Assembly: GCA_032718475.1 (NCBI GenBank)
Contig: JAUCBJ010003029.1
Span: 1-27,625 of the forward strand
DNA length: 27,625 nucleotides
Direction: 5' to 3'
DNA from: Nemertoderma westbladi
Taxonomy: Eukaryota; Xenacoelomorpha; Nemertodermatida; Nemertodermatidae
Position numbers and translations under genes: made by a program. Below are positions 9,115 through 18,764 of this stretch, one piece after another. Numbering within the stretch: position 1 is the first letter of the stretch; every line of letters begins with the position of its first letter. Below the pieces are notes generated by a model. It worked only from the letters and a program-made list of their open reading frames with translations, was not told the DNA's origin and did not search any database.

Positions 9115-10031
9115 ACCCCTCATTGTTGCTCATTATTACTCATTGTTACTCGTTGTTGCTCATTGTTGCTTGTTGTTGTACTTTATTATTGCTTGTTCAG
9201 TCGTTGTTGCTCGTTGTTTCTCGTTGTTGCTCATTGTTGCTCGTTGTTGTACTTTATTATTGCTCATTGTTGCTCGTTGTTTCTCAATGTTACTCGTTGT
9301 TGCTCGTTCAGTCGTTGTTCCTCATTATTGCTGTATTGATCATTATTGCTCATTGTTTCTCGCTGTTATTCATTGTTGCTCGTTGTTGTACTTTATTATT
9401 GCTCATTTTTGCTCATTGTTGCTCATTGTTTCTCATTGTTACTCGCAGTGTCGTAGTTGCTCATTGTTACTCGTTGTTGCTCGTTCAGTCGTTGTTCCTC
9501 ATTATTGCTCATTGTTGTTCGTTGTTTCTCGCTGTTATTCATTGTTGCTCGTTGTTGTACTTTATTATTGCTCATTTTTGCTCGTTGTTGCTCATTGTTT
9601 CTCATTGTTACTCAATGTTACTCGTAGTGTCGTAGTTGCTCATTGTTACTCGTTGTTGCTCGTTCAGTCGTTGTTCCTCATTATTGATCGTTGTTGTACT
9701 TTATTATTGCTCATTGTTGCTCAATGTTGCTCGTTGTTGCTCAATGTTACTCGTAGTGTCGTAGTTGCTCATTGTTACTCGTTGTTGCTCATTGTTGCTC
9801 ATTCAGTCGTTGTTCCCCATTATTGCTCGTTGTTGTACTTTATTATTGCTCAATGTTACTCGTTGTTGCTCATTGTTGCTCGTTGTTGCTCAAAGTTACT
9901 CGTAGTGTCGTAGTTGCTTGTTGTTACTCGTTGTTGCTCATTGTTGCTCAATGTTACTCGTTGTTGTTCGTTGTTTTGTTACTCATTGTTCATTTGTTGC
10001 TCATTGTTGGTCATTGTTGCTCGTTGTGCAT
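9115..10031 (+). repeat. TTG-rich satellite, block 2, with higher-order units
   Basis: The same core as block 1, but with longer repeated segments. GTCGTAGTTGCTCATTGTTA recurs near 9450, 9628 and 9756, with a diverged copy near 9906. CGCTGTTATTCATTGTTGCT recurs near 9361 and 9531. This suggests unequal exchange on units of about 130-180 bp. The open frames, up to 302 codons, are by-products. Confidence 0.95.
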
Positions 10032-10156
10032 TTTTGCACCTATCAAATTAAGCTCAGAAGCTCCCTTATCTCTGCATTTTGCAATGTCCTGTCAAGGTTA
10101 GCCAGTTAGGAGGTCATAACTGTCAGAAGCAGATAACGAAACGAGGTTATAAGAGA

Positions 10157-10266
10157 TATTATATAAGGATATTTAATTTAATTTATTTAATTTAATTTAA
10201 TTTAATTTAATTTATTTAATTTATTTAATTTATTTAATTTAATTAATTTAATTTATTTAATTTAAT
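10157..10266 (+). repeat. (TTTAA)n / (TTTAATTTA)n low-complexity run
   Basis: Nearly pure AATTT repeat with few interruptions. Confidence 0.95.
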
Positions 10267-10279
10267 ATATGAGAAATGA

Positions 10280-10705
10280 GAAATATTTAATTTATTTAAG
10301 GAGTATGCGGATTTTGGAATGAAATTGTATGCCTAAATAAGAAATCCATGCCAAAAAGTTCTTATTTAAGGACTTTTAGTATTTATGTGTACAATTTCGA
10401 TGTCTTAAATAAGGTAAATTTAAAAAATCCCTCTTATTTAGGAACTGGTCGTATTTTTGATGCAATTTTAAAACGCTTGTAGAAAAAAAACCGGACGGTG
10501 AAATGTTTTCTGGTTTTTTGCATTATGTTCAAGAAAGACCCAACTTTTATATTGTGAAATAAAATTATGTGGTATTTTTTCCTGAAACAAGTTCTTGCAT
10601 ATTATGTCGAAAAAATATCCAAAAAAGGCCCAAAAACCCCTTAATAAGAGCCATTTTCCTTAAATAAGAACCCACTTTTGGAGCTTATTTAAGGGTATGT
10701 TCCCT
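10280..10705. repeat. AT-rich block with recurring CTTATTTAAGG words
   Basis: CCTTAAATAAG or its complement occurs about seven times in both orientations (about 10337, 10361, 10405, 10431, 10640, 10658, 10684). Recurring inverted words of this kind often mark transposon subterminal zones. The right side ends AAGGGTATGTTCCCTACTG near 10708. No matching left end is visible, so this may be a truncated element. Confidence 0.4.
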
Positions 10706-10707
10706 AC

Positions 10708-11310
10708 TGTATAAGTACTGTAGCATGTAGTACAGCTTCAATATCAAGCATAATCTGATAATAGGCCTACTGCAGTATTTACTTAAAGTCAATGACTGAC
10801 TGACTCTACTGCAGTACCGGTACTGGTACAGGCCAGCTGGCTGACTAGCAGACTGTTACAGATAGGCCCTACTGTAAAAAATTGTAAATGCTATGATTGT
10901 ACACTGTACCACTGCAGCCATTTACTGCTGTCATGCCAGCCAGCCAGCATACTGCATGTACTGTACTGCAGTACTGGTACACGTACGGCAGGCTACCTAC
11001 AGTACACACCTCTACCACAGTGAGACAGTTAGTGAGTTAGGTACTGTAGGTAATTTTTAGCCGTCTGTCCGTGATAAATTAATTACTTAAATTTTAAATT
11101 GAAAATTCATAAATCTATAGGCCTAAATTATGAAATTAATTATACCTACAGTATGATTGATTATGAGCGATTGGCGAACGATAACCATACTTTATTTTTT
11201 TTAAATAAATAATTAAATTTTTGAAAAACTCCGGCTCCTGCTCCGGCTCCGGCCAAATTGTCCAACTCCTGCTCCGGCTCCGGCCAAATCCCAACTCCGA
11301 TCGAGCCCTA
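10708..11310 (-). mobile_element. Left-end two thirds of the 802-bp hAT-like family, inverted
   Basis: It follows the reverse complement of about 2255 down to 1611 and ends CTCCGATCGAGCCCTA at 11310. The matched parts include TCAATGACTGACTG, ACACCTCTACCACAG, GCGATTGGCGAACGATAACC and the CCGGCTCCGGCC modules. Its inner 110 bp overlap the inner part of the 7061-7333 fragment, so the two are not a simple element split by one clean insertion. The bases after 11310 (TAATAATC) do not match those before 7061. Confidence 0.8.
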
Positions 11311-11655
11311 TAATAATCATATGGTTAAATTTATTCGTGATTATGTTAAGGTGATTTACCATATAGAATACGGCCAATTTATGTGGCATTAACTAAGGTA
11401 AGGTAGTTCACTGAATCATTTTTTACAGTGTAGTAGCCAATACCTAATAGATAACAGGTTTTGTTAATTCAATACTTTAAGCCTTAAACGCTTAAACAGT
11501 TAAAGGGGCCTTATTATTTCTCATGGTACGGTAGTTACATGGCAGCAGTAATGAGACGATTAAAAAAGTAGTGGAATGTAATTTATGCGAAAGAAGTACA
11601 CAACAACCGGTAATGACCTGAATCCGTACCAGTGGGGGCAATTTTTTTGTCGATT
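11311..11655. other. Spacer without recognisable gene
   Basis: AT-rich, no coding trace. CCTGAATCCGTACCAGTGGG near 11616 is the reverse complement of a word near 16645, so a dispersed repeat end may be hidden here. Confidence 0.4.
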
Positions 11656-11822
11656 TTCCCTATGCCCGTGGTGAAACACTTATGCGTTTAATTACCATTC
11701 TGGCTATTTATCTATGCCTGTGGCGAAAGACTTATACTTTTATTTACCATTCTGGCTATTTATCTATGCCTGTGGAGAAAGACTTATACTTTTAATTACC
11801 ATTCTGCTATTTATCTATGCCT
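11656..11822 (+). repeat. 52-bp tandem repeat, about three copies
   Basis: ATGCCTGTGG with ACTTATACTTTTAATTACC and ATTCTGGCTATTTATCT recurs at 11662, 11714, 11766 and (partial) 11817, with spacing 52, 52, 51. Confidence 0.9.
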
Positions 11823-11832
11823 GCCTGCCTGC

Positions 11833-12165
11833 GGGAAAGGAACAGGTTACAGACAGACAGAGACGGGATTTTCTAACCAAAACAATAAAAGATAACATTA
11901 CCAATTGAGAGAAAGGACCAGGTTACAGAGGCGGGATTTCCTAACCAAAACAATAAACGATCACTTAATTAATTGAGGGAAAGGGGCAGGTTACAGAGGC
12001 GGGATTTCTAACCAAAACAATAAACAGTCACTTTACAAAATGAAGGAAAGGAGCAGGTTACAGAGGCGGGCCTTTTCTAACCAAAACAATAAACGGTCAC
12101 TTTACCAAATCAGGCAAAGGAGCAGGTTACAGATTTTCTAACCACGCGGGATTTTCTAACCAAAA
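11833..12165 (+). repeat. ~68-bp tandem repeat, about five copies
   Basis: GGTTACAG anchors fall at 11845, 11921, 11989, 12056 and 12125. Each unit reads CAATTGAGGGAAAGGAGCAG, GTTACAGAGGCGGGATTTTC, TAACCAAAACAATAAACGGT with changes. Single diverged copies occur at 1-96 (+), 17850-17910 (-), 25327-25341 (-) and 26526-26556 (-). Confidence 0.9.
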
Positions 12166-12659
12166 CAACCCGTCAGCCGGTAGGCCTACCAGTACCGTAT
12201 TTAAATGGTAGGCTACACAGTAGGCATACAGCAGTACCGGTGCCGGTACCGGTACGGAATGCTGTACAGCTACAGCAGTAATTACAGTAGACATACCCTC
12301 CATATCCCAGCTAGGAACTTTCACCCGTTAGACGGGTGGACAATCCAGCCCTTTAATGGGTGTCCTAATTCGTTCTTCTGGGCTAAATTCCACCCGTTTG
12401 AGGGGTGGCTTGGGGAGTTTGTAAATTTTTTCCAGCTTGCTTTATGATCAAAGCCGCCGACAGGAATCTCGGACACTCATCTGAGGGCTGGATATAATGC
12501 GGCTACATGCAAGGAAATACAGCCTTGAGTAAACCTACAACAACAACAGGGTGCTTTTGATTGACAGTGTAAGAGTGCCGGTAATAGCTGTACTAAGCTA
12601 AGTTTCAAAGACTGCTTGAGCCTGAGTGCTGAATGTCTGCCTGACTACTTAGCTAGGAG

Positions 12660-13175
12660 GACTGGAGGAGTTAATAAAATAAGATAATTATTATTTTCCG
12701 AAGTTAATTAATTATTTATTTAAGTTACCAGTGCGCCTGCACAATTTATTATTTTCTTCACCTTTCAGTTACCAAACAGTACTGCGTAATTAATTATTAT
12801 CTTTAAGATGATAAAGTATTTTCTTCTTACCAGTAAGTTGATAAATTATTATATTTATTATGACAGTCACAGTAGGCCCTACAGTAATTATTATTTTCTT
12901 ACTGGTAAGTTAATCAATTATTTTCTTAGGATATTAATTATTTCAATACACAGTAGGTAGGCCTACGATAATAAATTATGTCTTATGTCATTACACATTA
13001 GGTAGGTCTATGTCTAAGATAATTAATTTTTCATTAAGATAATTAATTATTTTATTAATTATTTTATTAATTATTATATTAAGTTACTAGTTAAATATTT
13101 TATTAAGTTAATTAATTATTTTAATTAAATTAGTTAACTAATTATATTATATTTAATTAGGTACCCGGTAATTAT
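12660..13175. repeat. AT-rich TTAATTAATTATT low-complexity stretch
   Basis: Dense runs of TTAATTAATTATTTTATTAA with a few GTAGGCCTAC islands; no coding trace. Confidence 0.8.
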
Positions 13176-13925
13176 TTTAGTCAGTTAGTAGGGTTTCCTC
13201 GGCAAAATTTGGCTGCACTTTGAAACCAAATCTTAAGGTAGGAATAATGATGTAATGGCTGGCCTGGCTTTTAGATACTGTAGCTCAGCAACTGGGATGA
13301 GTTACGAAAGTCTATGAATTAATTTAGTTAAGCAGGCTGGTGGATATGAGGTACACACAGTAACATAACACACACCCACAGGGCAAACAAACCAGGCTAG
13401 CTAGCTACTACAGCATGGCCCAGGCCCAGTAAGTATTACTAATTACTACCTTGTATTACTACCTTGTATGTTAATTGCTTCAGGCATCACTGCTTGCCCT
13501 GTGGGCTCAACGTAATTTTGGTTTGTGTGTGCTTGCTTATATAGGCCTAATCTATTTAAAAAGGCAGCCTTCTGCTGCTCTGCCTCTGGGCTGTGTGGCC
13601 ACGGTTTTCACATGTTGGCTGTTAGCTGTATCCTGTATCCACCCAGACCCGGAGTTGGGTTAGAGGTATGTCCTTGAAACTTCTTGACTTTAATTCAAAT
13701 TTATTCCTCTTTCAAATGAAAAAAAATTGTGGCTCTAACCTTGCCCGTTTTTTTTCATAGGGGACCTTTCTTGTACCCATGTCAGGTCAAAATTTTTGAA
13801 AATACAAAAATAAAAAATTATAGAGTAAATTATAAAGTTGCCCAAAACCATACAAATCCTATTCTACATCTCTTTTTTTGGATGTGGAGTTGAGTATAAT
13901 ATATCGAATGTTTAGTGCAGAGGCC
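13176..13925. other. Transposon interior without gene
   Basis: No RNA gene or coding family recognised. The 62-codon frame at 13475-13663 has no identifiable domain and I do not regard it as a gene. Confidence 0.45.
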
Positions 13926-13931
13926 TAACGG

Positions 13932-14053
13932 GTATTTTTCGTGCGGGTACCAAAATTTGGCAACGAAATTTCCAAAACTGAATGTTTCGAATAGACAAAA
14001 TTTTTAAATATTTCGTGCTGCACCCACTTTTGGTGCCCGCACGAAAAATGGTC
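13932..14053. repeat. Imperfect hairpin, ~22-bp arms
   Basis: ATTTTTCGTGCGGGTACCAA at 13934 pairs with TTTGGTGCCCGCACGAAAAA ending near 14050, around a loop of roughly 70 bases. The loop includes a second, weaker pairing (CGAAATTT / AAATATTTCG). Confidence 0.7.
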
Positions 14054-14265
14054 GTTGCATTACTTGTATCAATTCAATTGCATTACCATTGAATTCGCCA
14101 CCACCAAATATACACGTAAGACTTGAATTGCAAATCAAACACATTATGTCACATTTTCCGCAATTGAATTTTTTCAAGAATGTGTTAAAATATACCATTA
14201 ATATTGTTACCATATTTCATTGGATTTCTTTAAAAAATGGCCGAGTAATCAGGTCTGGGTCGAAT

Positions 14266-14286
14266 CCCCCCCCCCCCCCCCCCCCC
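14266..14286 (+). repeat. 21-bp poly-C run
   Basis: Uninterrupted C run preceded by GGTCTGGGTCGAAT. Confidence 0.95.
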
Positions 14287-14640
14287 AGACTGTAGGAAGA
14301 TCTAAATGGCCCAGGGTAGACAGGGTTAAGAATTGCGATGTACATTCACAACAATATTGGAACAAAGGTCGTAATTATTAGAATAAAGTTCGCAACCCAT
14401 TGGAACAGAGTTCCCAAACTGAGGACTGACTGACTGAACAAAATACCACACAGGCTGCTCAGGGCACTCATAACAGAGGTGCAATTTAAATGCCATTTAA
14501 ATCATTTTGCTTGTTCCAATGCATTGCATAAGCAAGGACAGAAGGATGATGCTTTGACATGGAGGGTGGGGGGGGGGGGTGGGTTGGAGTGATCATGGGG
14601 CATCATGCATGATCTTTTGGCGTTTGATTTGTATTAATTT
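14287..14640. other. Transposon interior without gene
   Basis: No coding trace. It includes a G-rich run near 14565-14580. Confidence 0.45.
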
Positions 14641-14644
14641 GGCC

Positions 14645-14818
14645 CAGATTTCTTTAAGTTGACCTTGAGGTCGTTGACCTTACAATATATTGCTGATTTA
14701 TTGAGAGCATCTTGAACCGTACCACTCAATGATTGACCATATATTACTACATCGTTTAAAATAATAAAGGTATATAATAAAGGTGAAAGCTATCACCTTG
14801 TATTACTCCGACTACTGT
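14645..14818 (-). pseudogene. Fragment of a non-LTR retrotransposon RT domain
   Basis: The minus strand reads VVGVIQGDS, shifts frame in a TTT run near 14788, and continues SPLLYTF, then DVVIYGQSLSGTVQDALNK, SAIYCKVNDLKVNLKKSG. This order matches RT motif B (GxxQGDxxSPLL), the end of motif C (xDVVI) and the following helix with 'DLKVNLKKS', as in CR1/jockey-like elements. The part between motif B and motif C, including the two catalytic Asp in their usual YADD context, has been lost: LLYTF runs almost directly into NDVVI. The piece is about 57 codons and non-functional. It is embedded in the 12308-16205 candidate element and was presumably inserted there before decaying. Confidence 0.75.
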
Positions 14819-14829
14819 AGCTGTCTAAT

Positions 14830-15949
14830 AGGGTCCAGCCAAGCCAGTGCATAAACACCAATAGAGACACATATAATTACATGCCGGGAAAGCCCAAACT
14901 TCAGTAATCAGAGTTATAGAAGTAATGCAAAATTATTAAAGGAGGGGGGATTCATGCAATTCTTAAAATGGGCGTTTGAAAGTTGCATGATATCAATATC
15001 ACATTTGGTATCCTTGTATGGCCAGAATTTCCATCTCTCCGAAAAATTCTGACCCAATACAGCAATAAGGTGGAGGAATCTGTTACAAAATTCATGCAAT
15101 TCATATAATTCATGCAATTCTAATTTACGGTTTTTAGAAAAATTTGGCTCCAATTTAGAAAATCTGTGCACCACGACTGTGAGGTTTGCTATCACTGTGC
15201 AATCAAATCTCGCTGTGAATACCGTACCTAACTGTATTTTATAACTGTAATTAATTAAATTAATTATTTTTGCCTAATTGAGTTAATTAACTTTAATTAA
15301 TTTCGGGATCAGGATTTCAATTATCATATTTTTACATTACTCTTACTTACAGACTTATGGTTAGCCAAACAGTCAAAAATGAACTGAGCAGTAATGCAGA
15401 AATGAGCTGGCTGGGCGCCAGTGCAAGTCAGCAATTCAAGGCCAAATCAGCAAATTGAAGGAATTGTGAACTGGTGTCCTAGTCCTCTGCTCTAGCCTGT
15501 GTGAAGGAGAACTTAACTTCATAGAGCATAAAGAAATAACTTATAACTTACCGCCAGTAACTTACCGCCAGTATATTAACTTAATGTCTTCATAAATGTG
15601 TAGTGTAGCAGTCCAGCCCAGCAGCCACCCCACCAGCCATCAGCCGGGCGCTTTTGTGTAGGTTTGCCTAAGGCATAGCAGATGCCATGTTAGGTAACTC
15701 AGCTAATGTCGGACAAGAGCTGCAGAGTAATATGTAATACAGTAAGTATAATAAGAAAGCCAATGCTATGCTGGCTGCCTCAATTAGTACACACTGACAC
15801 AGTGTGTGTGTGTGTATACTAGGAAGGATGGTAGTGGTAGACAGTGGAGGTCTGCTCTCTGGTGTGTTGATTGGCAGCCTGGCTCCATAGATGGGAAGGA
15901 ATCTGCTTGCCTCAGGGGGATGACGAGTAGCAGATAAAATTGTACAAAT
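14830..15949. other. Transposon interior without gene
   Basis: AT-rich, with a TTAATTAA run near 15245-15300 and a short (GT)n near 15803. The minus-strand frames at 14914-15195 and 15784-15975 show no family resemblance. Confidence 0.45.
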
Positions 15950-16210
15950 CCACCCGTTTGACGGGTGGAATTCAATTAATTCTTAATTAAAAGTTAACTA
16001 TGCTGTAATTTTAATTTTTACAGGACCAAAATATGTAGTTTTGCCTGCTCTATGTCACAATACCAATTTTACTCGTGCGTCTAAAAAAATAGCAATGCGA
16101 ATTTAATTTTAATTTTTAATAGGGATTTGTGTGGAGAAATACAAACTCATCCACCCGTTTGAGGGGTGTCTGTCCAGCCGTTTGACGGGTGAAAGTTCCT
16201 AACTGTATCC

Positions 16211-16690
16211 ATTGCACAATGTACTGGACATATGATTTAGGCCTATGTGTTGTGTGTAGTCCACCTCAGGCAGTCAGGACTGCAGGAGAAGTGCGTACTT
16301 CATGAAAAATATACATTGGGACAATATTTTTTCTCACGTGCTGCACGAAGGGAAAATCGATCTCTCATGACAAATTTTATAAACATCATTAAGTACCTAT
16401 GCTGGACTGTCTGTATATCGAATTTCAGTTATATTTAATGAAAATTGAGTAAATGTCGCTCATTCTAAAATTAGATTTTTTACAAAAAATATAAGAACTC
16501 TTGAGTTTGTGACGTGCTGCTCGAAGCGGTATTAGCAATAAATTGAAATTTTTGTTTTCCAAGTTGGTCACTATAGGTTGAACAAAGCCTGTTAAAATTT
16601 TAGGAGCGTTCTGATAAAAAATGTTGACAGGGGAGAGGAGATTATCACTGGTACGGATTCAGGATAGAGCCCAACAACCTCTGCGTTACC
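16211..16690. other. Spacer between two transposon-like units
   Basis: AT-rich. ACGTGCTGCACGAAGGG (about 16337) and GACGTGCTGCTCGAAGCGG (about 16511) form a short direct repeat. No gene recognised. Confidence 0.4.
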
Positions 16691-16791
16691 AACCCTATAA
16701 GCATTTGACGTCTATTTTTACACCTCAACAGGTACTGTATGTGGACGTCATTTTACGTCAATTATGTTTGTTGCAAGAACTCAAAGTTTTG

Positions 16792-17056
16792 ATGGTTGAC
16801 GTAATTACGTAAAATTACGTCTTGAACACATCTTGTTGACACGTTCCTGTATGAGACTTATACATGGTGGATATAATTACCTAAAATGACGTCTTGAACA
16901 CGTCTTGATGGCACGTATCTGTGATACTTTTCATGGTGGATATAATTACCTAAAATTACGTCATGAACACGTCTTGACGGCACGTATCTGTGTGATACTT
17001 TTCATGTTGGAAATAATTACCTAAAATTACGTCTTGAACACGTCTTAATGATACAT
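16792..17056 (+). repeat. ~70-bp tandem repeat rich in ACGT words
   Basis: Four units start at 16792, 16864, 16933 and 17004 (spacing 72, 69, 71). Each reads ATGGTGGATATAATTACC, TAAAATTACGTCTTGAACAC, GTCTTGATGGCACGTATCTG with changes. Confidence 0.9.
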
Positions 17057-17597
17057 TTACTTACCACTTTTTTTTTTTTTTTAACTCTTTAAGTCTCATT
17101 TATTCACATAGATAATAAAACGTTAATGTTAAACAGGGATGGCAAAAACCATGGTTTTTTGAAAAAAATTTTTTTGTTTTGGTTTTATTGTTTGGTTTTT
17201 TATGGTTTTTTTCGGTTTTTTATGGTTTTTTATGATTTTTCTGTGGTTTAATTAAATCCAATACAGCAATACATACAAATGTAGGGTCTACGTACAACAG
17301 TCTGACAGTACAACCCTTGCTGCCTTGTGCCAGTTGCGCTTGCCCAATCAGCCAATAGAACAAAATACTGGAATAACTGAATAAGGCCACATACAGACAT
17401 ACAGTAGGCCTATGCTGGTTTGAAGCGTTTCTTCTGCTGTTCTGTCCTTACTCTCATCCAACCCATCAGCCCATGTCAGCATGTGACAAAATACTAACAA
17501 CATACAACGTAAAAATACATACCAACGTCCAGACGTCTGCACTGCTCCACTGCACGCCAGGCTGCAAACCACCACTGAACCGCGCACAACGTCGGTC

Positions 17598-18053
17598 CTA
17601 CGAATTACCCCAAAATACCCCAAAACACCCCAAAATACCCCAAAAGACCCCAAAATAGTATAAAACTACCCCAAAATAGTTTATAATTACCCCAAAATAC
17701 CCCAAAATAGTTTAGAATTACCCCAAAATACTTTTTTTCAGCCTTTGTTTTGGAAATTTAATTTACCCCAAAATATGGCAAAATGACGAATTACCCCAAA
17801 ATAATGACGAATTACCGGTACCCCAAAATAATTAAAAAAATTTTCTTCACTCTCGTTTATTGTTTTGGTTAAAAAAAATTGCCACTGTAACCTGCTCCTT
17901 TCCCTCGCTGTTAAAAAAACATTGTTAGCTTATGTTGGGGTATTTTGGGGTAATTTTTTAGCCTTTTTGGGGTATTTTGGGGTAAATTTTGACTATTTTG
18001 GGGTATTTTTGAGTATTTTGGGGTGTTTTGGGGTATTTTGGGGTAATTCGTAG
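17598..18053. repeat. 456-bp fold-back unit built on CCCCAAAATA
   Basis: The left arm starts CTACGAATTACCCCAAAATA at 17598, and the right arm is its reverse complement ending at 18053, identical over about 41 bp. The arms then diverge within a looser array of ATTACCCCAAAATA words (17640-17840). No target-site duplication is seen around it. Confidence 0.8.
17850..17910 (-). repeat. Single inverted copy of the ~68-bp module
   Basis: CGTTTATTGTTTTGGTTA, then CTGTAACCTGCTCCTTTCCC: the reverse complement of the units at 11.83-12.17 kb, in the loop of the fold-back. Confidence 0.75.
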
Positions 18054-18119
18054 ACAATATACCGCGCATGCACCGAAAAAGACGCGCACACAACATTTTA
18101 ACAATGTAAACGAGAAACA

Positions 18120-18475
18120 TACGCCAGCGAAGCGAGCAAAACCTTTTCATTAACATTGCAAAATGAACAGATGAAAAAGAAACGCGAGCAAAACTCAAAG
18201 TAAGAGAAATTTGTTCATTCTAAGTCTAACAGCTGAACAGTGCAAAACAGCAAAATTATAAGATAAAGAAAAGAAACGCGAGCAAAACTCAAAGTGAGCG
18301 AAATTTTTTCCTTCTAACAGTGCAAAATGAAAAAGAAACGCGAGCAAAACTCTAAGTGAGCGAAATTTGTTCATTCTACATGTAACAGTGCAAAATAAAA
18401 AAGAAACGCGAGCAAAACTCAAAGTGTTCGAAATTTTTTCATTCTAACAGTGCAAAATGAAAAAGAAATGCGACT
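18120..18475 (+). repeat. 61-94-bp tandem repeat
   Basis: AAAGAAACGCGAGCAAAACT, CAAAGTGAGCGAAATTTTTT, CATTCTAACAGTGCAAAATG recur, with GCGAGC anchors at 18132, 18184, 18278, 18341 and 18408. Minus-strand frames (MSFARVSF-type) are by-products. Confidence 0.85.
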
Positions 18476-18764
18476 ACCAGTCTGCTTTATATTATTTACA
18501 GCGTTACTGGCGTTAATTGTAAAATTTTATGAAAAACCATAAAAAACCAATTTTTACACCTTTTTTTAAAAGTTGGTTAAACCAAAAAACCATAAAAAAC
18601 CAATGGTGAGAAAAACCATTGGTTGCCAACCCTGATGTTAAACAATACCCACCACCAGCCGACGTTACTAGGCAACCAATGTAGGAGGGAAATTTAAAAT
18701 GAAATCCTTTGCCCGCCCCCAACACAGAAACAGTCTCTATGGTGTATGGAGCATACTACTGTAT

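Larger units (their letters stand above)
12308..16205. mobile_element. 3.9-kb candidate DNA transposon with hairpin-rich ends
   Basis: The left end is CAGCTAGGAACTTTCACCCG. The reverse complement of the right end is CAGTTAGGAACTTTCACCCG, one mismatch in 20. TATCC flanks both (12303-12307 and 16206-16210), a candidate 5-bp target duplication. Near both ends lie copies of the palindrome CACCCGTTTGACGGGTGG (12321, 12390, 15950, 16151, 16175). A weaker inverted match (AGCCTTGAGTAAACCTAC near 12530 against GTAGGTTTGCCTAAGGC near 15658) suggests that the arms once ran deeper. The interior holds AT-rich filler, poly-C, a hairpin and an RT fragment, but no transposase. The superfamily is unassigned. 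Confidence 0.6.
17134..18634. mobile_element. 1501-bp non-autonomous hAT-like transposon
   Basis: The left end CAGGGATGGCAA and the reverse complement of the right end CAGGGTTGGCAA differ at one base. Both ends continue into GGTTTTTTATGGTTTTT-type sequence. The perfect octamer ATGTTAAA flanks the unit (17126-17133 and 18635-18642). A CAGGG start with an 8-bp duplication is the hAT signature. No transposase is present. The body carries a CCCCAAAATA fold-back, one inverted copy of the ~68-bp module and a 61-94-bp tandem repeat. The MGSFGVFWGV-type frame on the minus strand comes from the CCCCAAAA repeat. Confidence 0.85.

Noticed and set aside
8134-10031. Long Leu/Cys/Val-rich open frames (up to 302 codons) that look like membrane proteins
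   Set aside because: They are translations of a TTG-based satellite, overlap in several frames at once and have no family motif.
7061-11310. A single 4.25-kb hAT-like element bounded by TAGGGCTCGATCGGAG ends
   Set aside because: Flanking octamers differ (CTGCAGCC against TAATAATC) and the inner parts of the two ends overlap by about 110 bp, so it is not one clean insertion.
11656-12165. Regular repeats considered as a CRISPR array
   Set aside because: The units are contiguous tandem repeats without unique spacers, and the DNA is clearly animal-type.
14235-14267. tRNA-like words: TGGCCGAGTAATCAGG (A-box-like) and GGGTCGAATCC (B-box-like)
   Set aside because: The two boxes are only a few bases apart, no acceptor or anticodon stem can be formed, and a poly-C run follows. 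At most this is a deleted tRNA-derived scrap.
17598-18053. CCCCAAAA repeats resembling ciliate-type telomere sequence
   Set aside because: The period is mostly 10 bp (CCCCAAAATA), arranged as a fold-back inside a hAT-like element; not terminal and not a plain telomeric array.
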